From NCBI GenBank assembly GCA_020846715.1, contig JADLDK010000001.1, positions 1 to 64,000 on the forward strand: 64,000 nucleotides of DNA, given 5' to 3'. Below the pieces are notes generated by a model. The model was not told the origin of the DNA. It saw only the letters and a list, made by a program, of their open reading frames with translations, and ran no database searches. The translations under genes were made by a program, and so were the position numbers. Positions 45,311 to 54,196 of this stretch are shown here, one piece after another (within the stretch, counting starts at the first letter, position 1; each line of letters opens with the position of its first letter). This DNA comes from Armatimonadota bacterium (GTDB taxonomy: Bacteria > Armatimonadota > UBA5829 > DSUL01).

Positions 45311-46677
45311 AAGCAGTAGCGGATAGAAAGGCCGGCCGATCTGTCTATCTGCCCACTCCCCGGCTTGCCCTTGCGATTGCGATTGGCGCCGGCACTCTGG
45401 CACTTGCTCCGGTAGCTGGAAAGCCGCTGGTTCTGCTAAACGCTGTGTGGATGACGGCCGTGGTCCTGCTCGCTGCTTACGAACTGGCGCTGTTGCACCG
45501 GAGCGAGCGGCTGGATGTTGAGCGGGATGCGTCCGAGGTTATGTCTCTTGCAGAGCCTGCCGATATCTGCATTCGCCTGCACAATCCCAACGCGACGCCA
45601 CTTTTTGCCGCCGTGAAAGACAGCCCGCCGGAAGAGCTTTTTGCGTCCCATGCCGGAAGAAGCGCACTCGCCCTCCCGGGTCTCAGCGCAGAGTTGGTTT
45701 ACAATGTACGACCAGCCAAGCGCGGTGAATATACTTTTGGTCCTGTCTCGATTCGGATGTCCAGCCAGATTGGGCTAATCTGCCGGCAATGGGCGCAACC
45801 CGCAGCGCAGTCAGTGCGCGTGCTGCCAAACGTCACCACAACGCGCGAGCACGCTTTGCTGGCGAGAGAGAACCGGCTCAACTTGATGGGCGTCCACCTC
45901 AGCCGATTGCGCGGAACGGGACTTGAGTTCAATTCCCTGCGAGACTGGATGCCCGGCGATGGAATGCGCAACGTGGAGTGGAAAGCCACCGCCCGCAGAC
46001 GCAAGTTGATTGCTCGCGAGTATGAGTTCGAGCGCAGTCAGAATATTATCCTTACGCTTGACCTGGGACGGACGATGGCGCGACAGGTGATCGAAGGTCC
46101 GAAGATGATTCCCATGACCAAGGCGGATTACGCCATCAACACCAGTGTGTTGCTTGCGTGGGTGGCGACTCAGGCGCGCGATCAGGTAGGTCTTGCGGCC
46201 TTCGGCCAGGAGATGCAGACGCTTGTCCCGCCGGGGAAAGGGCCGGGCTGTTTTGACAGAATTATGCAGGCTCTCACACCTCTTGAAGCGGGCGCAGAAG
46301 AACCAAACTACCGCGCGGTGTTTCTTCGTCTGGCCTACACTGTGCGCAGGCGCTCACTTTTCATTGTCATGACAGATCTGATAGATCCGGTCTCCTCGGA
46401 ATCGCTGTTACAGGACCTGCACTACCTGACCGCCCGCCACCTGATTCTGGTAGTCGCCATTTCAGACTATGAGCTGAAAGACATCTTGCAGAAACGGCCG
46501 GAGACTGAGCGCGAACTCTACAGGCAGACCGTGGCGGCGTCCGTGATGGCGGACAGGCGGCGAGCTCTGGCCGAGTTTGAAGCCAGAGGTATTCTGACAC
46601 TGGACGTCGCGCCTGCGGAAGCTACAGTAGCGACGCTCAACAAGTATCTTCAGATAAAGCGCGAAGGTCGTATCTAG
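45307..46677 (+). CDS. DUF58 domain protein (VWA-like)
   Basis: A 456-residue protein with two N-terminal membrane helices (LALAIAIGAGTLALAPVAG; LVLLNAVWMTAVVLLAAYELAL), a beta-rich segment, and a C-terminal DUF58 region beginning RLRGTGLEFNSLRDWMPGDGMRNVEWKATAR. The VWA-like part includes NIILTLDLGRTMARQ, a D-x-G-R-x-M variant of the metal-binding D-x-S-x-S, and DQVGLAAFGQEMQ plus FIVMTDLIDP. This is the usual partner of MoxR ATPases. The GTG start overlaps the moxR stop as GTGA. It is the last gene of this five-gene operon. Confidence 0.92.
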   Translation: MKAVADRKAGRSVYLPTPRLALAIAIGAGTLALAPVAGKPLVLLNAVWMTAVVLLAAYELALLHRSERLDVERDASEVMSLAEPADICIRLHNPNATPLFAAVKDSPPEELFASHAGRSALALPGLSAELVYNVRPAKRGEYTFGPVSIRMSSQIGLICRQWAQPAAQSVRVLPNVTTTREHALLARENRLNLMGVHLSRLRGTGLEFNSLRDWMPGDGMRNVEWKATARRRKLIAREYEFERSQNIILTLDLGRTMARQVIEGPKMIPMTKADYAINTSVLLAWVATQARDQVGLAAFGQEMQTLVPPGKGPGCFDRIMQALTPLEAGAEEPNYRAVFLRLAYTVRRRSLFIVMTDLIDPVSSESLLQDLHYLTARHLILVVAISDYELKDILQKRPETERELYRQTVAASVMADRRRALAEFEARGILTLDVAPAEATVATLNKYLQIKREGRI

Positions 46678-46749
46678 AACGGATCAGCGTCCGAGATTAG
46701 CTTGCTGCGCGCGCAGACCAGAGAAGACCGGAGAGGTTGACACGCGAAG

Positions 46750-47199
46750 CTACGGCTTTTCTTGTGCGCCTGAGGCGACGACCCATTCGTGCAGCGCTTG
46801 TTTGTCCTTTTCAGTGAGCTTTGCGTTGGGGTGCATTGGCAGATAAATCCGGAGAGGCATGTCACCCTTGTCAACTTCTTTCCAGATCTCGCGCATCTTC
46901 TTGGCCCGCCGCCGCTCATTGTAGCGATCCCATTCAGAGACATTGAGCTCCTTGCGGCCTTCCGTGACGTCTCTGGACACCAGCCACGATGCGGGCGCGA
47001 CCCGGCTGTACCACGGCCAGACAGTCTCGTTGGAGTGGCAGTCGTAGCAGGAGCGCTTGAGAATCTCCCGGACATGCGGTGGCGCGGGCATCTCGGCACT
47101 GACAGGAGGGTTAGTGCGCTCGACGGGAATCAACTGGATGATCACGAACAGAATGATCGCCACGACCACCCCGACTTTGGCCTTTGATTTCTGATTCAT
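46750..47199 (-). CDS. Haem-binding domain protein (c-type, single CxxCH)
   Basis: A 149-residue membrane-anchored protein of the Haem_bd family. An N-terminal helix (VGVVVAIILFVIIQLIPV, about 9-26) is followed by REILKRSCYDCHSNETVWPWYSRVAPASW, with the c-type haem motif Cys51-x-x-Cys54-His55 and the W-P-W-Y block typical of the family. The tail has MHPNAKLTEKDKQALHEWV, where Met or His could supply the distal ligand. AGGAG lies upstream of the ATG. It is a single gene convergent with the DUF58 gene. Its electron-transfer partner is unknown. Confidence 0.9.
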   Translation of the reverse strand: MNQKSKAKVGVVVAIILFVIIQLIPVERTNPPVSAEMPAPPHVREILKRSCYDCHSNETVWPWYSRVAPASWLVSRDVTEGRKELNVSEWDRYNERRRAKKMREIWKEVDKGDMPLRIYLPMHPNAKLTEKDKQALHEWVVASGAQEKP

Positions 47200-47333
47200 T
47201 GTCTCAATCTCCTGTCGATACCAGCCAGCGCCGATGACAGACGCGCGAAAAGATCCGTCTGCTTCAAGCGCCCAAGTATAGCGCTCCAGCCGTCTGCCGT
47301 CAAACTTCGAAAGCAGCAGGCAGCAGACAGTGG

Positions 47334-48764
47334 CTAAACAGGCGCCCCTTCCCTGTCCGTAAGTCCGTAGAGGTGGAATGGGTCTGAGTTCTCCCGCATC
47401 CAGCGCTCCAACTGCGCGCGCATCTCTTTGCAGGTCTTGCGATACCCAGAGTCCGATGCCAGATTGACCAACTCCTGCGGGTCGTCTTTTAGATTGTAGA
47501 GCTCTTCCCCGTTGTCAAGATACAAGTTGTACTTGTAGTGCGGCGTGCGAATCATGCGGATGGGGTTTGTCCAGCGCTGCTTGCCGTAATACTGGCTGAT
47601 GACGAAGTCTCGAGCTCTCACTGGACCGGCGCCGGTTAGAGCGGGCTTCAGTGAAAATCCATCACAGGGCGCTCGTGTTACACCCGCGAAGTCAGCCAGC
47701 GTGGGGGCCAGGTCGGTAAGAACCACGTCATCCCGAATACGGCGCGTCTGGCCGCCAAAGGCCGACGGAACGCGCGCAATCAGCGGCACGCGCACCATGT
47801 GTTCGTACATAAAAGGCCCTTTGAAAATGAGCCGGTGGTTGCCGTCCATGTCCCCGTGGTCTGAGGTGACAAACAGAACAGTGCTCTCCCACAAACCGCG
47901 CGCCTTCAGCCGGGAAACCACCTGCCCCAGCTGCTCATCGTACATCCGCGTCTTTTCGCGGTAGAGTCCCCTGTAGCGCTCCCACGTTTCTTCTGGCTTT
48001 GACCAGATCGGCTCACCCTGATCCTCCGTCATAAACTGCTTCTGCACGGCAGGTTTCCCGGCGAAGGTTTCCGTGTAAAAAGTGGAAGGCATGGCGGCGC
48101 GCGGCCCGCTGTCTACATTCGGATCGAAGTGATAGATGTCGTGTGGATTGACGTATGAGAGCACCAGCGCAAAAGGTTGCGAGTCTCGCACGCTATCCAG
48201 AAAAGCAGTGCCACGGCGCGTGACTTCCGGGTCAATATCACCACCGGGGACCGTCCATATCTCATCCCAGCCCTCACGGGCTGTCGGGACGTCCCCGAGG
48301 TGCCACTTGCCAAAGTACGCCGTGCGATAGCCGGCCCGTTTGAGATCTACACCGACTGTCTTGAGGCCAAGTTGCGCGATTTCACCGAAGCCCGCCGCCC
48401 CGATATTCCCGATAACGCCCGTTTTGTGCGGGTACAACCCGGTCATCATGGACGAGCGGCTGGGTGAGCATTGTGGTGTCGTACAAAACGTGTTTTCGAA
48501 GACCGTCCCTTCTGAGGCCACAGCGTTCATCGCCGGGGTGTCAAATGACGAGTCCATCAGTCCGAACGCCTGGAAGTGCTGCTGGTCGGAGAAGATGAGA
48601 ACCAGGTTGGGCTTGCGGGGAGCGGCGGTCACAACTTGCCCCTGGGAGAGAGCCAGAGCGCCTGCGACTCCAGCTCCAAGGCGCAGAAAGTCTCGACGGG
48701 AGAAGGACTGCGCGGAAGCCGAAATGCCCTCCGGCGCTCCGCTTGCTGGGTCAGCAAAATGCAT
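47334..48764 (-). CDS. Tat-exported sulfatase (cysteine type)
   Basis: A 476-residue arylsulfatase-type enzyme that removes sulfate esters, probably from sulfated sugars. The twin-arginine signal SRRDFLRLG is at residues 22-30. The catalytic motif CSPSRSSMMTG has Cys99, the residue converted to formylglycine. Metal and substrate blocks are LVLIFSDQQHFQ near the start, LGDVPTAREGWDEI, and LFVTSDHGDMDGNHRL. The ATG at 48764 is preferred because GGAA lies about 9 nt upstream; the frame back to 48839 is not protein-like. No formylglycine-generating maturase gene is in the window. Neighbours are exported sugar proteins on the same strand. Confidence 0.95.
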   Translation of the reverse strand: MHFADPASGAPEGISASAQSFSRRDFLRLGAGVAGALALSQGQVVTAAPRKPNLVLIFSDQQHFQAFGLMDSSFDTPAMNAVASEGTVFENTFCTTPQCSPSRSSMMTGLYPHKTGVIGNIGAAGFGEIAQLGLKTVGVDLKRAGYRTAYFGKWHLGDVPTAREGWDEIWTVPGGDIDPEVTRRGTAFLDSVRDSQPFALVLSYVNPHDIYHFDPNVDSGPRAAMPSTFYTETFAGKPAVQKQFMTEDQGEPIWSKPEETWERYRGLYREKTRMYDEQLGQVVSRLKARGLWESTVLFVTSDHGDMDGNHRLIFKGPFMYEHMVRVPLIARVPSAFGGQTRRIRDDVVLTDLAPTLADFAGVTRAPCDGFSLKPALTGAGPVRARDFVISQYYGKQRWTNPIRMIRTPHYKYNLYLDNGEELYNLKDDPQELVNLASDSGYRKTCKEMRAQLERWMRENSDPFHLYGLTDREGAPV

Positions 48765-48909
48765 ACAAAAGGTTCCTATCTGCTCGGCCGCCGTAGCCTT
48801 GCGCGTTGGGTGGGCTACCCGGCCAGAGGTTCCGAGCATACATTGGACGCGAGATGATAGATTCCCTGCCCGGACGACGCGCGGCGCAGTGAAAAGGACC
48901 GGACTCCAG

Positions 48910-49824
48910 CTAGTCTTGAATCAGACGTCGAAGATCCGCCAGATGCTTCGGCACCGCTTCGAGGGCGGGCGCAGCAGCTTCGTACTCGAGTGCGACATAA
49001 CCGTGGTAACCAGAGTCACGCAAAATCTTCATCATCCTGCCCAAATCCGCATCCTGACGCTTGCCACCCTGCACCACTTCGGTTTTCACCTGAGCGACAA
49101 CCGCATACGGTGCAACCCTAGCGACATCCCTGTACGGATCGTCGGTGTGGAAGTTTCCCGTGTCCAGATTGACCCCGAACCACTCAGAATCAACCATCTT
49201 CACGAGCGTAAGAAGCTCATCCGGCCCGGCGACAATGCCACCATGGTTCTCCATCGCAAGATAGATACCGACCTTCCCTGCCGCCTCGAGACACTCGTTG
49301 AGAGCATCCACGCACCACTTTCGCTGCTCTTCGATGTTGCCCTTGGCGTCTCCACCGGCAAAGACGCGGATGCAGGGCGCCCCCAAAAGCGCGGCGCGAT
49401 CAATCCACTTCTTGGTGTGCGCAATCTGCGCAGCGCGCTCAGCCGGATCTGCGCTACAGTAATTGGTTCCTATCGGCATTCCGGAAACGTCCAGCCCGTG
49501 CAGAAAAGCGGCCTTCTTCAAAGAGAGCACATAAGCGTCAGTAGGCGGATCATCGAAGTAGTATGAGGTCAGCTCCACTGCGTCACATCCCCATTTAGCG
49601 CAATTGGAGATGAACTCCAGCATAGTCATCGGATGGGCCGAGTCCTGCCCCTGAAGCTGATACCGGAAGCTGTATGCTGCACAACTGAGCCTCAGCCTCC
49701 CTGGACCTGAGTCAGGGCGCTTGATTGGCGCTATGGCATGCGCTGAGGACCCCATAACAAGACCGGCGCCTGCTCCGAGCGCGCCTTTCAGCAAAGTCCG
49801 GCGGCCGATTTTCTCAGATTTCAC
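48910..49824 (-). CDS. Tat-exported sugar phosphate isomerase/epimerase-like protein
   Basis: A 304-residue xylose-isomerase-like TIM-barrel protein. A twin-arginine signal (GRRTLLKGALGAGAGLVMG, residues 7-25) is followed by the barrel. Family blocks are LSCAAYSFRYQLQG, FISNCAKWGCDAVELTSYYF, IYLAMENHGG (the metal-ligand Glu region), WFGVNLDTGNF and YHGYVALEYEA. The GTG start has only a weak GAGAG before it and lies 10 nt after the stop of the upstream epimerase-like gene, so the two are likely one transcript. It is probably an exported sugar-modifying enzyme or a non-catalytic homologue. Confidence 0.9.
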   Translation of the reverse strand: MKSEKIGRRTLLKGALGAGAGLVMGSSAHAIAPIKRPDSGPGRLRLSCAAYSFRYQLQGQDSAHPMTMLEFISNCAKWGCDAVELTSYYFDDPPTDAYVLSLKKAAFLHGLDVSGMPIGTNYCSADPAERAAQIAHTKKWIDRAALLGAPCIRVFAGGDAKGNIEEQRKWCVDALNECLEAAGKVGIYLAMENHGGIVAGPDELLTLVKMVDSEWFGVNLDTGNFHTDDPYRDVARVAPYAVVAQVKTEVVQGGKRQDADLGRMMKILRDSGYHGYVALEYEAAAPALEAVPKHLADLRRLIQD

Positions 49825-49834
49825 GTTACTACTC

Positions 49835-50761
49835 TCATTTCTCTATCGAAGCGGATGAGCGGCTCAGCTCTTCCCAAAGACTTCTGTAATATCTCATAAA
49901 CCGCAGAATGTCCTGCTCGGAGGAGCAGGACTCGATGCCCTGAATCTCCTGCAGGGTGAAGCGGTTGTAGCCAACGCCTTTGAGCAGCGAAAAAAGTTCG
50001 CGCCATGGGTAGCCACTGGTCAACTCGTTGATGTGGACAGAGCGAATGAATTCTTTCATCAACAAAAAGCTGTCCCTGACGCTGCCGTCTGTGACATCCA
50101 CAGGGTTTGAGTTCCAGGTCACACCGACGTTCGGATGGGCTGTGAGATCCATTATTCTGCGCATCCTGCGCGGTTCCTGAGTCTGAGCGCCGTGCATCTC
50201 CACCCATATCTCCACGCCGTTGTCGCCTCCAGCGTCGCCGCACTCCTTCAGGGCGTTGGCAATCTGCTTCAGAGTCCTGTCTTCCGCAACACCCTCAACA
50301 AGCCCATTCGGCCGGACTTTCACGCCGCGCGCTCCGACATCTCTCGCAAGTTCGCAGAAGCGCTTGGTAAGCTCGATATTCTCTCGCAGGAGAGCGGGAT
50401 TGTCGCGATGGAACTCACAGGCTGTGCCAAGGCCCCAGAGGGTGAGGCCGGACTCCGCAAACATCTGGCGGACTTCTTTCCGGCGGGTCACGCTAATATC
50501 CGGCTCTACACCGTGGGCGTGAGTGGTTCGAAGCTCGACGCCCTGATAGCCAGTCTGCCTGCAGCGGTTGATCACCATCGGGAGGTCCCAACCGGCCGCA
50601 AGATTGTACGTAACAAGTCCCAGTTTCATAGCAGGGAGATCTCTCTGCGGGCCGTTCTGTTCCCGCGTGGCAGAGGTTGCGGCGGATGCGGACGCGCCGC
50701 GCAGGAACAGAGCTGCCAGCGACGCACACGACGCGCGAACCAGATCACGCCGGGTCATCAT
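49835..50761 (-). CDS. Exported sugar phosphate isomerase/epimerase-like protein, second copy
   Basis: A 308-residue TIM-barrel protein of the same superfamily as its neighbour but clearly diverged. The N-terminus has a Tat-type start (MTRRDLVRASCASLAALFLRG) and a long linker (about 22-44). The barrel includes KLGLVTYNLAAGWDLPMVI, TGYQGVELRTTHAHGVEPDI, GVEIWVEMHGAQT (metal-ligand Glu region), HPNVGVTWNSNPVDVTD and RSVHINELTSGYPW. Two adjacent ATG codons (50761, 50758) overlap the upstream gene's stop, so translation is coupled. A catabolic or cell-surface role is inferred from context. Confidence 0.88.
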   Translation of the reverse strand: MMTRRDLVRASCASLAALFLRGASASAATSATREQNGPQRDLPAMKLGLVTYNLAAGWDLPMVINRCRQTGYQGVELRTTHAHGVEPDISVTRRKEVRQMFAESGLTLWGLGTACEFHRDNPALLRENIELTKRFCELARDVGARGVKVRPNGLVEGVAEDRTLKQIANALKECGDAGGDNGVEIWVEMHGAQTQEPRRMRRIMDLTAHPNVGVTWNSNPVDVTDGSVRDSFLLMKEFIRSVHINELTSGYPWRELFSLLKGVGYNRFTLQEIQGIESCSSEQDILRFMRYYRSLWEELSRSSASIEK

Positions 50762-51654
50762 CCGGCGCTATTCTTTTTTCCTCGAACAATTGGCGCAGTG
50801 GCCTCCCGACCAGTATCCCGCAACGTCACTGTCTGATCGCGCCCGTCCATGACTACGCCCCTTGCCATCCACATATGCCCGCCAGGGATATGCACCTCAA
50901 CTCGGTAGACGCCCCGTCCAACCTGAGGAAATCTCGGCTCTCTGGAGCGCAACTCTACAGGATCGGCCAGCATGAAATCTTGCTGGCCGAATACCAGCTT
51001 CCCCTGAAGCCTGTCTGGATGATAGTCGCGCCACAGCGACACACTAACGGGATTGCTCCACTCTGTGACTTCCGGAGGCAACTCAACAGTCAGAGCCGCA
51101 AGCCTGACAGCCTGAAATTCCGGCCAGCAAGTCTGGATATATTCTGACATCTGCCCGACACTCGAGGGCATTTCGGGCAGAGATGAACCCAATGGCGGCC
51201 AGCTACTGCGAGCGATGGGAGCCGAGGCCAGAGTGCGCGAAATCCAGAAGCTTGACAGCGGGCGCAGAAACACAGTCAGCCTGGAGTAGGCGGAAGGTTC
51301 CGCGTCGTAGAGTCTCAGGAGCCGGTCAAAATCACTCTTGCGGTTGCAGGCGCTGATCGCCGACCCCAGACGAGCGCGGTCATAGCTGTCTGTGATACTG
51401 TCCGGACGCTGCTGACAAGAGTCCAGCAGCGTCCACAACTCGGCGTGTGTCTGGTCACCGGCATTGTCCTGAGCGTTCCTGAGAAAAGAGTCCAGTTCGA
51501 TTATCGAGCGACTGGCAGGGACATCACTGGCAGAGGGCGCCGCCCAGGCAGACTGCCGTGCCGCAAGTGTGGAGAGAGCAACAGCGCCGGCAAGCGCTGT
51601 GAGCGTAGCCCAGCGGCAGGTTGCGAGTGACAAGTTGAGCGTCTTTGCGGTCAT
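50758..51654 (-). CDS. Secreted protein of unknown function
   Basis: A 298-residue exported protein. A signal peptide (TCRWATLTALAGAVALSTLAARQSAWA) is followed by a helical part (ASRSIIELDSFLRNAQDNAGDQTHAELWTLL, about 45-130) that may be a repeat-like scaffold. The C-terminal half is beta-rich (WPEFQAVRLAALTVELPPEV; RLQGKLVFGQQDFMLADPVE; GVYRVEVHIPGGHMWMARGVV). I recognise no family. AGGAGG 4 nt before the ATG at 51654 fixes the start over an upstream in-frame ATG. Its stop overlaps the epimerase-like gene, so it belongs to the same exported sugar-handling transcript. Confidence 0.7.
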   Translation of the reverse strand: MTAKTLNLSLATCRWATLTALAGAVALSTLAARQSAWAAPSASDVPASRSIIELDSFLRNAQDNAGDQTHAELWTLLDSCQQRPDSITDSYDRARLGSAISACNRKSDFDRLLRLYDAEPSAYSRLTVFLRPLSSFWISRTLASAPIARSSWPPLGSSLPEMPSSVGQMSEYIQTCWPEFQAVRLAALTVELPPEVTEWSNPVSVSLWRDYHPDRLQGKLVFGQQDFMLADPVELRSREPRFPQVGRGVYRVEVHIPGGHMWMARGVVMDGRDQTVTLRDTGREATAPIVRGKKNSAG

Positions 51655-51704
51655 GGTCCCTCCTGTTTCCATTGGAGACCCACAGTACCGGGATGTTTTC
51701 GGAC

Positions 51705-53072
51705 CTACTCAGGCAAAGGTTTTCCGCGTGTCTCGGGACCGATAGCCAGCCCGATGAAGCCAATCAGATAGACGGATGCCACAATGCTGGCTGCCACTCT
51801 AAACCCGAACGCAGGGTCAGTCGGGCTTTTCCACAAGGACGCCAGAAAACCCAGCGCCGAAGGCGCCAGCGCAGAGATGACACGCGCGGAGTTGTAACAC
51901 ATTCCCACACCTGTCGCGCGCAGCCGGGTCGGAAACAGCTCCGGAAAATACACAGCGAAAGCACTGAAGGGCGCAAGCGCGCAGAAGCCCAGAAAGAAAG
52001 ACCAGATCATTGCACCCGTGATATCCCGGATATTCCAGAATGAACCGAGAACGACGACGATCACGGCGCCAAAAAACAGCGCGAGAGAAGGCCTGCGCCC
52101 CATTCGCTCGCTGAGCGCAGCGTAAGCAAACATGCCCAGCAACGCTCCGACCTGTTGGACAAAGAAAGCTTGACTCCGCCACTCCTGAAGCTGTTTTTTT
52201 GCGGCGCTATCAGATAAATGAGCTGCCGCCGGCGCGAGAACTCTGCCAAGAAAGTCCGGCATAAAGAAGACTACGCCCCACAGACCGCCCACTCCCGCAA
52301 TGCCAATGAGGATACCGGCGATCGTGTTGCGCCGCAGGACCGGATCACGAAAGAGATCCGCCATGTTGCCGAGTTCGCGCGGTGTACCGGAGGCTTTGGC
52401 CTGCTGCTCCGCCTTTGTCCACGCCTCTGGCTCCTTCATGTACAGTCGCACTATCAGCACCATGAGAGCAGGCAGCGCCCCAATCACAAATACCCATCGC
52501 CACGTGATACCTGCCAGCACATAGGTGATAACAGCCGCCATGATATTGCCGACCGCAGAAAGCGCCTGAAGCGTCCCCAGCGCCATCGGACGAGAGCGCG
52601 CCGGCCAGACTTCAGCGACGAGCGCCGCTCCCGCAGCAAATTCTCCACCGATGCCCAGAGCGGTCAGAAATCTGCACGCGGCATACTGCCAGGGTTCGTG
52701 AACCAGCGCATTAAGACCCGTGAAGCCCGCATACACCAGAATTGTGATCATCATAGTGCGCGTGCGTCCGAGTTTGTCCCCGAGGACGCCAAAGATAAAT
52801 CCACCTGCTGCCCAGCCAAGAAGGAACACAGACGTGATGATGCCACCGATTCGATTGACAGCTTCGTTCAAAGTTGCTTCTGTGGCGTAATGAGGCTGCA
52901 GCAGATCGTTGAGAGATTTCTGGCGTACGAGGGTGAAGAGGTTGCCGTCCATACAGTCGAACAGCCAGCCCAGAGCGCAGACAATCAGTACAAGCCACGC
53001 GTATGAGCTTACTCCCTGGAACCAGCGGAGGTTCGAGGTCTCCTTCGGCGGAGAGATGAGGCCTTGGGCCAT
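51705..53072 (-). CDS. Major facilitator superfamily transporter
   Basis: A 455-residue MFS permease with twelve predicted helices. The first helix pair contains LVLIVCALGWLFDCMDGNLFTLV with the D-x-x-D-like acidic motif of the AAHS/sugar-acid symporter group. The loop between helices 2 and 3 has the MFS signature GGFIFGVLGDKLGRTRTM, and the second copy is LSERMGRRPSLALF. An unusually long cytoplasmic loop follows helix 6 (KEPEAWTKAEQQAKASGTPR). AGGAG about 10 nt upstream supports the start. As the first gene of the exported sugar cluster, it may import the released sugar or sugar acid; the substrate is not proven. Confidence 0.93.
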   Translation of the reverse strand: MAQGLISPPKETSNLRWFQGVSSYAWLVLIVCALGWLFDCMDGNLFTLVRQKSLNDLLQPHYATEATLNEAVNRIGGIITSVFLLGWAAGGFIFGVLGDKLGRTRTMMITILVYAGFTGLNALVHEPWQYAACRFLTALGIGGEFAAGAALVAEVWPARSRPMALGTLQALSAVGNIMAAVITYVLAGITWRWVFVIGALPALMVLIVRLYMKEPEAWTKAEQQAKASGTPRELGNMADLFRDPVLRRNTIAGILIGIAGVGGLWGVVFFMPDFLGRVLAPAAAHLSDSAAKKQLQEWRSQAFFVQQVGALLGMFAYAALSERMGRRPSLALFFGAVIVVVLGSFWNIRDITGAMIWSFFLGFCALAPFSAFAVYFPELFPTRLRATGVGMCYNSARVISALAPSALGFLASLWKSPTDPAFGFRVAASIVASVYLIGFIGLAIGPETRGKPLPE

Positions 53073-53155
53073 GAGATGAAGTCTCCTTGCTCAGCAGAGG
53101 CGGTCAGTTCTGTGCTGACACAATCTCGCTGCGGCAGAGTTTCACTCTACAGCGC

Positions 53156-53971
53156 TCAAATCCTCCCCCGCTCGCTGCCAGGAAGTTTGGCCACAACGTA
53201 GAGACGGTCTGTTTTTGCGCGCGGAGCTTTGAATGTGAAGGCCTGCAGAAACTCAGTCTCCAGAAATCCCGCTTCAAGCAGAGCGCTCTTCAGCTCTTCT
53301 ACTGAGTAGCCGCGCTGGCGATGGGTCTCGCAAAACACTTCAACACCTGCATCCGTAAGCGCGTGGAACTCCATGTCTATTGTGCACACGCCAGTCTGCT
53401 CATCCCACTGGCTTCTCCATTTGTACAACGGGAAGCACCCGATCTGCATATTGTCCTGATCAAAGAAGCGGTGCGAAAGCGCATAGCGGGTGTTTACATC
53501 AAAAATGAACGTGCTTCCGGGACTCAGGCAGCGCGCAACGCCAGCAAAACATCGCCGCAAGTCCTCGTACTCCAGCAGGTAATTGAGACTGTCAAACAAT
53601 GAAATAGCGGCGTCAAAGCGCTGATCCAGATCAATGGCGGCAGCGTTCTGGCAGTAGAAGGCTGGATTGCTCTGGTCAACGGGAAGCGTCTTGTTCCGGG
53701 CTTTGGCCCACGCCTGATCAATCATTCCGCCGGAGGAGTCTATTCCCACGACTTCGTACCCGTCCTGCGCGAGAAGATAGCTCATATTGCCTGTGCCACA
53801 AGCGACGTCCAGGACAGTGTGAGGAGATTGCCCGTGCCGCAGCCACAACTGCTTCACATAACGCAACCAGAGATCGTAAGAAATTCCAGACATGAGGTCG
53901 TCGTATATGGCGGCGACCTTTCCGAACTGCGCCTGGCCCGCGCGGAACTGTGCTAAGTCTTTTGACGTCAT
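53156..53971 (-). CDS. Class I SAM-dependent methyltransferase
   Basis: A 271-residue methyltransferase with a Rossmann-type fold. The SAM-binding block is TVLDVACGTGNMSYLLAQDG (about 47-66), followed by EVVGIDSSGGMIDQA (acidic loop) and AAISLFDSLNYLLEYEDL. The tail includes RQRGYSVEELKSALLEAGFLETEFLQAFTFKAPRAKTDRLYVVAK, typical of the type-11/25 methyltransferase group. No conserved target motif is seen; the substrate is unknown. The ribosome-binding site is weak. It stands alone, with 83 nt between it and the MFS gene. Confidence 0.92.
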   Translation of the reverse strand: MTSKDLAQFRAGQAQFGKVAAIYDDLMSGISYDLWLRYVKQLWLRHGQSPHTVLDVACGTGNMSYLLAQDGYEVVGIDSSGGMIDQAWAKARNKTLPVDQSNPAFYCQNAAAIDLDQRFDAAISLFDSLNYLLEYEDLRRCFAGVARCLSPGSTFIFDVNTRYALSHRFFDQDNMQIGCFPLYKWRSQWDEQTGVCTIDMEFHALTDAGVEVFCETHRQRGYSVEELKSALLEAGFLETEFLQAFTFKAPRAKTDRLYVVAKLPGSERGRI

Positions 53972-54089
53972 TTTAGTGGGGATTCATCCACGGTGTAGTC
54001 GTGTGCATGTTCGGCTGTGAGGTCGTCCCATTCCTGCTCCTTCGATGTCTATCCGGCGACGGCACTATGTAAGGCCGTGATTTCGCTCA

Positions 54090-54119
54090 TTGACAGCGCT
54101 GTAAAGGAAGGAATAGAAT
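54090..54119 (+). promoter_or_regulatory. Promoter of the iron-transport operon
   Basis: A perfect TTGACA (54090-54095) and TAGAAT (54114-54119) are separated by 18 nt. Transcription would begin near 54126, about 71 nt before the feoB start, directly in front of an inverted repeat. Confidence 0.75.
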
Positions 54120-54128
54120 GATAGAGGC

Positions 54129-54148
54129 ATGGTTGCTCCGGCAACCAT
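54129..54148 (+). promoter_or_regulatory. Inverted repeat in the feoB leader: operator or attenuator candidate
   Basis: ATGGTTGC-TCCG-GCAACCAT is a perfect 8-4-8 inverted repeat overlapping or just after the predicted transcription start. It is followed by TTATTTTTGG, a T-rich tail. Two readings are possible: an operator for the DtxR-type regulator encoded in this operon, or an RNA hairpin acting as an attenuator. A second small hairpin (GCCAC-TCG-GTGGC) lies just before the ribosome-binding site. Confidence 0.55.
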
Positions 54149-54196
54149 TTATTTTTGGGCAGTAGTCGCCACTCGGTGGCAACTGGAGCAAACTCA

